A DNA stretch of 6,511 bases from Alphaproteobacteria bacterium (lineage in GTDB: Bacteria > Pseudomonadota > Alphaproteobacteria > Paracaedibacterales > CAITNM01), in NCBI GenBank assembly GCA_947499175.1, contig CANMNU010000069.1, positions 1 to 6,511 of the forward strand, given 5' to 3'. Position numbers and translations under genes: made by a program. The first letter of the stretch is position 1, and each line of letters opens with the position of its first letter. This document shows, in pieces, positions 1-4,494 of the stretch. The notes below the pieces were generated by a model. The model did not search any database. It was not told where the DNA came from and saw nothing but the letters and a program-made list of their open reading frames with translations.

Positions 1-55
1 ATTCTGCGCAAAAATCATCCAGCAAAACAAATAAGTCTGTGATATCTTTCTTCAT
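1..55 (-). CDS. IS982-family-like transposase, N-terminal fragment (runs off left edge)
   Basis: An ATG at 55-53 opens a frame that stays open to the window edge and encodes MKKDITDLFVLLDDFCAE. The pattern of a few residues, then LF, then a hydrophobic pair, then DDFC is like the IS982-family transposase start (LFCxVDDFC type). Only 18 residues are visible, so the catalytic DDE residues cannot be checked. No clear Shine-Dalgarno lies before the ATG, which is common in IS transposases. The same protein starts at 6455 on the other strand. Confidence 0.65.
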   Translation of the reverse strand, partial: MKKDITDLFVLLDDFCAE

Positions 56-145
56 GGAAGGCCGTTTATTAAATCAATAGCTAATCTTAGCTAAAACTGC
101 CTTCTAACTCTCGCAAATACTCACTTCTAATCCAGAATTGGGGTT
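1..145 (-). mobile_element. IS982-family-like insertion sequence, 5' end (partial, left copy)
   Basis: Bases 1-145 are the exact reverse complement of 6365-6509, and identity stops abruptly at 146, so 144/145 is one end of a mobile element. Read outward on the minus strand the tip is ACCCCAATTCTGG. The ACCC start fits IS982 ends, and the transposase start lies about 90 bp inside. Only the transposase-proximal end is present and the rest continues off the window. Target duplications cannot be tested because the far end is missing. The family call comes from the short transposase N-terminus and is therefore provisional; that this is a repeated mobile end is seen directly. Confidence 0.8.
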
Positions 146-502
146 AAGACCATTATTTTGCCAACGAAAACTACCCAGCTACAAATTGTTTTCAGGAAAA
201 TTCTTGATGTACCATGTCTTCTGTGGCGTTTCGTGAGAAAAATTTCTGGATCCTTGATATTTTCCGGGAATCATATGGTAAGCGACAAAAACGTAGCAAA
301 TGTGAACTAAGGATTTTCTAAGCGATAATAGCAATTGCATATCATTTAACGTTTTTCATTAGAAGTCCTATCTGTTAGTCAGTGCATGTCATTATTTCAA
401 GCAAGTATTAATTTGATTAAAGCTTACTCTACAAAATCATTACTTATTCAAAATCTTTAATTGACCGCGTGTGAAATTCTAATTTGTCATATACATAACA
501 AC
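146..502. other. Non-coding stretch between the IS end and ccmE; no gene supported
   Basis: These 357 bp lie downstream of ccmE. No frame gives a convincing gene. The longest candidates are about 31-53 codons (for example 274-179 minus and 214-321 plus), with no ribosome site or recognisable motif. No GC-rich hairpin with a T-run is visible that would end the ccm transcript. ccmF, which often follows ccmE, is not here, not even as a recognisable remnant. The stretch may be decayed coding sequence, or a spacer into which the IS inserted. Confidence 0.6.
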
Positions 503-907
503 TCAACCATCTTTAATTCCTGGTGGTCTATAGTATTGATCATGTTTAGCTAACAACTGACTCGCTACAAATATCTTCCTATTGAAATCATAGGTACCAA
601 CCGCTACTATCCCCTGCCCTTCACGGAATAAATCAGGGAAACGTCCCTTATAATCAACTAATACTGAATTAATTTGATCGGTTACTTGAAATTGCTGATA
701 ATCACCTATAGTTTTTATGCTACCAGTCACCACCAAACCACCCAAACGTATCTTTTGATCACAATTAGTCATGTGCTTCAATTCGCTGGGAGTTTTGAAA
801 AAAACAATATTTTCACGCAAAGCACCAGCTAAAAATAAGCATACTCCGCAAATAATACCCAAAATTAAAAGCAGGCGAAGTAACCGTTGTTTTGCTCTAT
901 GACTCAT
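503..907 (-). CDS. ccmE: Cytochrome c-type biogenesis protein CcmE (haem chaperone)
   Basis: CcmE is a membrane-anchored periplasmic haem chaperone. It binds haem covalently through a histidine after loading by CcmC and passes it to the CcmF/H ligase for attachment to apocytochrome c. The 134-residue protein has a basic N-terminus, a single membrane anchor at about residues 9-29, and then a small beta-barrel (OB-fold) domain from about 40 to 115. Near the C-terminus it carries AKHDQYYRPP, in which H122 and Y126 form the family's HxxxY haem site. Length is slightly shorter than the E. coli protein because the C-terminal tail is short. The ATG lies inside the end of ccmD (11-base overlap), so translation is probably coupled. 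It is the last gene of the operon before the IS. Confidence 0.95.
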   Translation of the reverse strand: MSHRAKQRLLRLLLILGIICGVCLFLAGALRENIVFFKTPSELKHMTNCDQKIRLGGLVVTGSIKTIGDYQQFQVTDQINSVLVDYKGRFPDLFREGQGIVAVGTYDFNRKIFVASQLLAKHDQYYRPPGIKDG

Positions 908-992
908 TTTTCACAATAAAAAACGTATAAAGTAAAATTGCGAAGGTGAATAAATAAGCAGCTGCTACATACAAAAAATTAGATTCAAGCAT
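897..992 (-). CDS. ccmD: Haem exporter protein CcmD, 31 aa
   Basis: This small single-pass membrane protein of the System I cytochrome c maturation machinery helps release haem-loaded CcmE from the CcmABC transporter. The ATG at 992-990 overlaps the ccmC stop by 8 bases and the TAG at 899-897 overlaps the ccmE start by 11 bases, the usual ccmC-ccmD-ccmE packing. The product has a short polar start (MLESN), the segment FLYVAAAYLFTFAILLYTFF (about residues 6-25, one membrane helix) and a short charged tail (IVKNES). Aromatic and Ala residues early in the helix and a charged tail after it are typical of CcmD. It is easily missed because of its size, but position, overlaps and helix all agree. 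Confidence 0.9.
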   Translation of the reverse strand: MLESNFLYVAAAYLFTFAILLYTFFIVKNES

Positions 993-1659
993 GGCTAGAC
1001 CTTTGAAATTTCTTCAAAAGATTGTTAAATCGTTGACTAAAAATTGTTAAGCTCCAGCCCACAAATGCTACAGCCATCAGTAAAAGTGGAATCAGCATTT
1101 CTGTGGCAATTGCTGGTTTTTGTGTTAATGAAAATGATGATGGCTGATGCAAAGTAAACCACCAATCAACAGACCATTTAATAATTGGCAAATTAATTAA
1201 TCCAACTACATTTAAAATGCTAGCTGCTTTATTAAGGGCACTATCACAAAAATTTAGGTAACCAACATAGAAAAAAAACAAAATAACTACTGAGGTTAAC
1301 CTAGCATCCCACACCCACCATGTACCCCAAGCAGGCTTTCCCCACAAGGCACCAGTTGCCATACAAATTACAGTTAATACACACCCAGGCAAGGCTAAGC
1401 TTTGAGCGCATAAACTGTAAAAGGGTGACCGTAAAACTAAACTAGCGAAGCTGCAAATACCCATTACCCCATAAAGACCCACCGCCAACCATGCTGCTGG
1501 AACATGCACGTACAAAATGCGAACCAATTCCCCATGCAAGTAATCTGGTGGTGAGAAATAAAGCGCATAAGCTAAACCGGCTACGGCAAACACCACAAAA
1601 ACCAATAAGCTTATCGGTTGCATTGCAATAAACCAACGTTTTAGTTTTGCTGGATTCAT
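985..1659 (-). CDS. ccmC: Haem transporter/lyase subunit CcmC
   Basis: CcmC presents haem in the periplasm and catalyses its covalent attachment to CcmE. The 224-residue protein has about six hydrophobic membrane segments. It carries the tryptophan-rich WWD signature WGTWWVWDARLTS at residues 111-123. Two periplasmic histidines flank it, H52 in YVHVPAAW and H171 in TLHQPSS, matching the conserved haem-ligand pair of the family. Length is close to that of E. coli CcmC (about 245). YVHVPAAW rather than YIHVPAAI is more like alphaproteobacterial members. The ATG at 1659 follows the stop of the 44-aa ORF without a single intervening base, and the 3' end overlaps ccmD, so the cluster is transcribed and translated as a unit. 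Confidence 0.96.
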   Translation of the reverse strand: MNPAKLKRWFIAMQPISLLVFVVFAVAGLAYALYFSPPDYLHGELVRILYVHVPAAWLAVGLYGVMGICSFASLVLRSPFYSLCAQSLALPGCVLTVICMATGALWGKPAWGTWWVWDARLTSVVILFFFYVGYLNFCDSALNKAASILNVVGLINLPIIKWSVDWWFTLHQPSSFSLTQKPAIATEMLIPLLLMAVAFVGWSLTIFSQRFNNLLKKFQRSSHA

Positions 1660-1794
1660 TTAAGAACGTTTTTCCGTCAACTCCAGTTGATGCGACTTTT
1701 CTGTAACGCTGGCTTTTGTGCGCATGCCAACTCCTAGAAATATACCTGTCACAATTAATATTAAAGCGATTGCCAATAATATTATACTTTTCAT
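1660..1794 (-). CDS. Small single-pass membrane peptide, 44 aa, unknown function
   Basis: This ORF fills the gap between kdsB and ccmC almost exactly. Its ATG (1794) lies 10 bases after the kdsB stop, with a GGAA stretch as a possible ribosome site, and its TAA (1662-1660) directly abuts the ccmC ATG. The product starts MKSIILLAIALILIVTGIFL, so one membrane helix spans about residues 4-22. A hydrophilic, charged tail follows (about 24-44, ending LELTEKRS). It resembles no family I can name. The packing in a core operon argues that it is real and translated with its neighbours. Possible roles are an accessory subunit of the membrane haem machinery or simply a coupling peptide; neither is shown by the sequence. 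Confidence 0.65.
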   Translation of the reverse strand: MKSIILLAIALILIVTGIFLGVGMRTKASVTEKSHQLELTEKRS

Positions 1795-1804
1795 AACCTA
1801 TTCC

Positions 1805-2536
1805 TTATAAATAATATGGAGCCAAAGAACGAACACGCTCAAGATCAGCATTCGTATCAACTGAAGCTGGTGCAGATTCTACAATTGCCACGTCAATTCT
1901 AAAGCCATGCTGCAAAAAACGCAGCTGTTCTAAACGTTCCGTTTGTTCTAGATAGCAGGGTAAAAAATTTACGAAAGCTTCCAAGGCCTTAGGTCGATAA
2001 GCATAAACCCCAATATGATGATAGAAATTAATGGCATTTGCTGGCACTGCAGCTCGCGAAAAATAAATTGCACGGGCAATATTGTTTTGTGGCTGATCCA
2101 TACAAATTTTAACCACATTATGATTATCAACCTCTGATGGTTCAGTAATCAAGGTTGCCAAAGTACTTACATCAACATTGTGATTATCAAATGGTTTTAA
2201 AATATCTTGCAGATGGTTAGGCAACAACAATGGCAAGTCACCTTGAACATTAATAATAATATCAACATCTGGCTTACCCAATGCTAGATAGGCCGCCCAC
2301 ACCCTATCAGTTCCTGATGGCAAATTAGGATCAGTAATAATAAACCTTCCACCAGCATTAGCAACCGCTGCTGCAATTTCAGGACCACATGTTGCAACAA
2401 CAACTTCACCAACGTTGGCTTGCTTGGCTTTGTTTAAAACCCATTCAATCATTGGCCTACCGCAAATATCAGCCAAAGCTTTTTTAGCTAATCGTGTTGA
2501 GTCTAAGCGGGCAGGAATAATAACCAGAGTTTTCAT
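1805..2536 (-). CDS. kdsB: 3-deoxy-manno-octulosonate cytidylyltransferase (CMP-KDO synthetase)
   Basis: KdsB is a cytosolic enzyme that joins CTP and KDO to give CMP-KDO, the activated sugar for the inner core of lipopolysaccharide. The 243 residues match the usual length (E. coli 248). Visible motifs are the nucleotide-binding start IIPARLDSTRL (about 6-16) with K19, PSGTDRV (73-79), the metal-binding INVQGD (95-100, D100), YHHIGVYAYRP (172-182), and the C-terminal LEQLR and VDTNADLERVR. INVQGDLP and LEQLR resemble alphaproteobacterial enzymes. The ATG has GAGG four bases upstream. This is the first gene of the minus-strand operon; upstream lies only the tRNA-Arg fragment, so its present promoter is unclear. 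Its presence implies a Gram-negative envelope with KDO-containing LPS. Confidence 0.96.
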   Translation of the reverse strand: MKTLVIIPARLDSTRLAKKALADICGRPMIEWVLNKAKQANVGEVVVATCGPEIAAAVANAGGRFIITDPNLPSGTDRVWAAYLALGKPDVDIIINVQGDLPLLLPNHLQDILKPFDNHNVDVSTLATLITEPSEVDNHNVVKICMDQPQNNIARAIYFSRAAVPANAINFYHHIGVYAYRPKALEAFVNFLPCYLEQTERLEQLRFLQHGFRIDVAIVESAPASVDTNADLERVRSLAPYYL

Positions 2537-2566
2537 GAAGCCTCATAAAATAAGGTGATATAGAAG

Positions 2567-2616
2567 TGGCGCGTCCTAGAGGATTCGAACCTCTGGCCTA
2601 CGGCTTAGAAGGCCAA
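2567..2616 (-). tRNA. tRNA-Arg(UCU) 3'-half fragment; probable integration (att) scar
   Basis: On the minus strand this reads from the anticodon arm to the encoded CCA end. It has the loop CTTCTAA (anticodon TCT), the stem half GCC, a variable region, the T arm AGAGG-TTCGAAT-CCTCT, the acceptor strand AGGACGC, the base G, then CCA at 2569-2567. The 5' half is absent. Upstream of the anticodon arm (above 2616) there is no D arm and no GCGTCCT acceptor strand, so no functional tRNA can form here. A tRNA 3' half next to accessory DNA is the usual trace of tyrosine-integrase insertion in the anticodon region. The intact, reconstituted gene should lie at the other end of the element, outside the window. 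Confidence 0.88.
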
Positions 2617-2669
2617 TTTTAGAATAGCAAACACCTTTATTTTCTGTCATTTATCTACCTCATATTTTG

Positions 2670-2792
2670 TTAAGTTATCACAAAGTTAGCACTACATCTA
2701 ATGGCAATCTCAACATTACTATAAGCATTGGTAATTTTTGAAATTTTAATGAATTCTCGTAAAAGCAAGCACGGCATTTGATATTGATCCAT
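2670..2792 (-). CDS. Small ORF, 40 aa, downstream of the RHH gene; hypothetical
   Basis: The ATG (2792-2790) starts five bases after the stop of the RHH gene, a spacing that allows translational coupling. The product begins MDQYQMPCLLLREFIKIS and ends CSANFVIT. It is mixed hydrophobic and polar, with no clear membrane helix and no motif I recognise. A small gene next to an RHH regulator would fit a toxin-antitoxin-like pair, but nothing in the sequence identifies a toxin. It could equally be the remnant of a longer gene or a chance ORF. Support comes from its position only. Confidence 0.4.
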   Translation of the reverse strand: MDQYQMPCLLLREFIKISKITNAYSNVEIAIRCSANFVIT

Positions 2793-2797
2793 AAAGT

Positions 2798-2995
2798 TTA
2801 TTTAATTTCTGGGTATCCTAATGAACTACAATACATGTTTAGTCCCTCTTGCACCATATCTCTAATTGTTACTTTTTGCCCTTTTCTATCAAAATCCTCT
2901 TTTATTTTTATAAGTGTGTAATAAAGGTCTATTGGTATTTCGCTAGCAAAAACTTTTGTTTTCTTTTCTTGGTTTTTTTCCGTTGCTTTGTTCAT
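2798..2995 (-). CDS. Small ribbon-helix-helix-type DNA-binding protein, 65 aa
   Basis: The N-terminal tail (1-16) is very basic and polar (MNKATEKNQEKKTKVFAS). It is followed by a short strand-like segment, EIPIDLYYTL (about 19-28), then helix IKIKEDFDRKGQ, then VTIRDMVQEGLNMYCSSLG (about 42-60). A strand beginning 'IP', a helix, a turn and a second helix of the form 'T.r.mvqegl..y' is the plan of ribbon-helix-helix regulators found in plasmid partition, copy-control and toxin-antitoxin systems. The tail before the fold resembles ParG-like proteins. AGAAG precedes the ATG as a ribosome site. It probably represses its own promoter, where an 8-bp tandem repeat overlaps the -10 region. The class is inferred from pattern only. 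Confidence 0.65.
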   Translation of the reverse strand: MNKATEKNQEKKTKVFASEIPIDLYYTLIKIKEDFDRKGQKVTIRDMVQEGLNMYCSSLGYPEIK

Positions 2996-3010
2996 AGCTT
3001 CTTGTTTTTC

Positions 3011-3061
3011 ATCTATTTATCTATTTTCCCACAAAGCCATAACTATTTCAAAACATATGTT
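3011..3061 (-). promoter_or_regulatory. Promoter and candidate operator of the RHH gene
   Basis: On the minus strand TTGAAA (3051-3046) and GAAAAT (3028-3023) are separated by 17 bases, giving a start near 3016 and a short leader to the ATG at 2995. On the plus strand ATCTATTT occurs twice in tandem (3011-3018, 3019-3026), over the -10 box and start point. The perfect palindrome AACATATGTT (3052-3061) lies just before the -35. Tandem 8-mers are a common target layout for RHH dimers, so autorepression is the likely use. All elements are short and the DNA is AT-rich, so chance cannot be excluded. Confidence 0.45.
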
Positions 3062-3062
3062 A

Positions 3063-3106
3063 TTAAAATATAGTTTACAAATCTTTAGTTTTTTAATATA
3101 TTTTAA
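3063..3106 (+). promoter_or_regulatory. Promoter of the 55-aa gene, flanked by a 10-bp inverted repeat
   Basis: TTTACA (3074-3079) and TATATT (3097-3102) are each five of six matches to consensus, with 17 bases between them. This would start transcription near 3109 and give a leader of about 93 bases before the ATG at 3202. The inverted repeat TTAAAATATA (3063-3072) / TATATTTTAA (3097-3106) brackets the -35 and covers the -10, a possible operator. It is divergent from the RHH promoter, so one regulator could control both directions. Confidence 0.5.
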
Positions 3107-3143
3107 ATAGTAAATATTAGCCCTGCAGCATCTCCATCTTTAA

Positions 3144-3194
3144 CAAGCCCAAAAGGCTTGAACCCTTGAACTATGCCTTATGGCAGTAGGAGGA
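3144..3194 (+). promoter_or_regulatory. Structured leader and strong ribosome site before the 55-aa gene
   Basis: Two small hairpins precede the gene. The first is CAAGCC-CAAAA-GGCTTG (3144-3160) and the second is TGCC-TTAT-GGCA (3174-3185). CTTGAAC is repeated at 3157-3163 and 3165-3171. The second hairpin ends just before the strong Shine-Dalgarno AGGAGGA at 3188-3194, eight bases before the ATG, so it could affect ribosome access. It matches no riboswitch class I recognise, and neither hairpin is followed by a T-run. Confidence 0.35.
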
Positions 3195-3201
3195 TACCAC
3201 T

Positions 3202-3369
3202 ATGTCTAAATATAAAAAACGCGTAAAATCCAAAAAATACGATCAAAATTTCCTAAGATGGCTCAAAAGCATGAAAAAACGCATTAAGGTGACACTTTTC
3301 TTCTTGGTTTTTACTCTGTTAATTTTAGGGCTGGGCTTTTTTCTAAACAGACTGATTAGCCACTATTAA
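3202..3369 (+). CDS. Small basic single-pass membrane protein, 55 aa, unknown
   Basis: The frame is preceded by a near-perfect Shine-Dalgarno (AGGAGGA) and a good promoter, which makes it a convincing short gene. The N-terminal half is strongly basic (MSKYKKRVKSKKYDQNF, then LKSMKKRIK to about residue 31). It is followed by one membrane helix at about residues 32-49 (VTLFFLVFTLLILGLGFF) and a short tail, LNRLISHY. The positive N-terminus predicts an N-in topology. I do not recognise the family. Small basic membrane peptides are common in mobile elements (holin-like, conjugation-accessory or toxin peptides), but no motif selects one of these roles. Confidence 0.7.
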   Translation: MSKYKKRVKSKKYDQNFLRWLKSMKKRIKVTLFFLVFTLLILGLGFFLNRLISHY

Positions 3370-3384
3370 ACAGTAGCAGCAGCA

Positions 3385-3540
3385 TTAGTGATTGTTTTGT
3401 TTGATAGAAACCAGCTTGACAGCATTTATTATGATCTGTAGCTTTGCAGTACCAATTGCGATATTGAGCATAAGTTTATGACTATAGCTACAAAAATCCA
3501 TACCACCTTCCTTTTTCCAAAAGCAAAACAACGAAGACAT
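3385..3540 (-). CDS. Possible small ORF, 51 aa (or 38 aa from 3501), hypothetical
   Basis: A minus-strand frame runs from the ATG at 3540 (MSSLFCFWKK) to the TAA at 3387-3385. An internal ATG at 3501 has AAGGAAGG just upstream, a better ribosome site, and would give a 38-residue peptide (MDFCSYSHKLMLNIAIGT to the end). It is convergent with the 55-aa gene and divergent from the 218-aa gene. I see no motif. The ribosome-site-like purine run is the only positive evidence; it may be chance. Confidence 0.25.
   Translation of the reverse strand: MSSLFCFWKKEGGMDFCSYSHKLMLNIAIGTAKLQIIINAVKLVSIKQNNH
3416..3444 (+). promoter_or_regulatory. Weak candidate promoter for the 218-aa gene
   Basis: A perfect TTGACA (3416-3421) is followed after 17 bases by TAGCTT (3439-3444), a poor -10. 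Transcription would start near 3451, leaving a leader of about 120-150 bases. An AT-rich stretch at 3545-3570 nearer the gene could hold a different promoter, but no matching -35 was found for it. Confidence 0.25.
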
Positions 3541-3585
3541 TTCATAATTTAGAGTTTTAAAATAATAAACTTGAACAATTTCTTT

Positions 3586-4227
3586 ATGAGTGATGGTATG
3601 GAAAGATTACACACTATAACCGATGAAGTTGTTTTGTTGGGTGCTATCAACGCCATTTTACATGAACAACACGATGAAGCTACCGCTGACGAAGTATATT
3701 GGTTTGTTCAGCGAAACTCTAGCTCCGCGACAAACAGCGATATCGTAATAAACGGGATTAATTATCTCTCTGAGAGCAGAGCAGCGAGAAGCTTCTTGGA
3801 TTCAATAATTTGTCAAGATCAAGGTAGGGATATTCATTTTTACGAATCGGTTAAATTTCATCCAGTTATCTTGGCCAAAGAGATAACTTATGGTGAATAC
3901 CTATACAATAGTGATTCTTACTATGCAAATAATGGGGAAATAAAAAATGGCTACAAAAAGGCCAACGGTCAAATTTATTTTAGCAAATCCATTCTTAATC
4001 ACATTTGTCGTAGCAACCCGGACAATATTATCAACCTTAACTTTATCAAGAGTGATCTCGGATTAAACATAGAGTACATATCAAGAAAAATTCACTCAGA
4101 AAATTACGTGATTACGAATCTTGCAGATTTTGATGAATGTATCGTAAAAAAAACTTGCAGACTATCTACTCACCAATTAAGGGCTGTCTGGGAGCTATTT
4201 AGGGGATGCTCTGTCAAAAATAAATAA
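3586..4227 (+). CDS. Unrecognised protein, about 213 aa
   Basis: A long open frame ends at TAA 4225-4227 and is followed 24 bases later by a strong terminator, which supports it as a real, separately transcribed gene. I chose the ATG at 3586. The frame also allows TTG at 3571 (218 aa) or ATG at 3598 (209 aa, with GAG seven bases upstream), and none has a strong ribosome site. The product appears soluble, with no signal peptide or membrane helix. It has an acidic N-terminal helical part (MERLHTITDEVVLLGAINAI), a Tyr/Asn-rich middle (EYLYNSDSYYANNGEIKNGY) and a basic, Cys-containing C-terminus. I do not recognise a family or catalytic motif. Its place as a cargo gene between regulatory and replication genes suggests an element-specific accessory role. 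Confidence 0.75.
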   Translation: MSDGMERLHTITDEVVLLGAINAILHEQHDEATADEVYWFVQRNSSSATNSDIVINGINYLSESRAARSFLDSIICQDQGRDIHFYESVKFHPVILAKEITYGEYLYNSDSYYANNGEIKNGYKKANGQIYFSKSILNHICRSNPDNIINLNFIKSDLGLNIEYISRKIHSENYVITNLADFDECIVKKTCRLSTHQLRAVWELFRGCSVKNK

Positions 4228-4250
4228 CTCACAAAAAAAAGTAAACAACT

Positions 4251-4283
4251 TGCCGCTATCGAGGTTTCGATAGCGGTATTTTT
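4251..4283 (+). terminator. Rho-independent terminator after the 218-aa gene
   Basis: A perfect 10-bp stem CCGCTATCGA (4253-4262) / TCGATAGCGG (4267-4276) encloses a GGTT loop. One G-T and one T-A pair at 4251-4252/4277-4278 extend it. TATTTTTATA follows at once. It ends transcription of the 218-aa gene and isolates it from the downstream operon. On the minus strand a T-run is present but about 12 bases away, so the main direction is plus. Confidence 0.9.
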
Positions 4284-4291
4284 ATATGGTT

Positions 4292-4347
4292 ACCGCAAAA
4301 ACCACTGTGACAGCCATTGTGACTCTTCTGTTAAAAATTTTTGCGGT
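4292..4347. repeat. 10-bp inverted repeat enclosing a 12-bp tandem direct repeat
   Basis: ACCGCAAAAA at 4292-4301 is the exact reverse complement of TTTTTGCGGT at 4338-4347. Between them CCACTGTGACAG (4302-4313) and CCATTGTGACTC (4314-4325) form an adjacent pair of 12-mers sharing CCA-TGTGAC. Paired iteron-like units inside an inverted repeat, upstream of a replication-gene operon, suggest a protein-binding control or origin site. The function is not shown by the sequence. Confidence 0.55.
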
Positions 4348-4370
4348 TGATTATACGCTTTACTCTAAAT

Positions 4371-4442
4371 AATGTGAATAGCTTAAATTTTATCAGAGCG
4401 CTTTGGCTAAAACGCGTTGATAAAATTTAAGCTATTCACATT
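4371..4442. repeat. Perfect 25-bp-arm palindrome with a 22-base centre
   Basis: The arm at 4371-4395 (starting AATGTGAATAGC, ending TTTTATCA) is the exact reverse complement of 4418-4442, with a 22-base centre at 4396-4417 that contains GCGC/GCGT and can fold further. Pairing stops at 4370/4443. It lies between the 218-aa gene's terminator and the helix-turn-helix/primase operon. It is far larger than a normal terminator and lacks a GC-rich stem. Possible readings are a replication or single-strand initiation hairpin, a MITE-like unit, or a regulator site. Confidence 0.85.
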
Positions 4443-4494
4443 GATTTCTTTTCTGTCTTAACTCGTACCCAGAAACTAATTTGAGTTAAGCAAA

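Noticed and set aside
179..274. 31-codon minus-strand ORF (MIPGKYQGSRNFSHE start) downstream of ccmE
   Set aside because: It looks somewhat protein-like but has no ribosome site and no recognisable family, and stops appear soon in all frames; a decayed remnant at most.
214..321. 35-codon plus-strand ORF (MSSVAFREKNFWILD start)
   Set aside because: Short, no ribosome site, and it overlaps the equally weak minus-strand ORF.
1442..1636. 64-codon minus-strand frame inside ccmC
   Set aside because: It lies wholly within ccmC in another frame; CcmC has clear family motifs there, so this is a shadow.
2576..2650. 24-residue minus-strand ORF (MTENKGVCYSKIGLLS) with GAGGT upstream, reading through the tRNA fragment
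   Set aside because: About half of it is tRNA sequence, so coding potential there is accidental; the purine run alone is weak support.
2849..3073. 74-codon plus-strand frame opposite the RHH gene
   Set aside because: It is the antisense of the RHH gene and its promoter; the low-complexity Phe/Tyr-rich product reflects AT-rich DNA and there is no ribosome site.
4371..4442. Reading the large palindrome as an ordinary rho-independent terminator
   Set aside because: The stem is long and AT-rich with a 22-base centre, a true terminator already sits at 4251-4283, and only an interrupted T-rich stretch follows.
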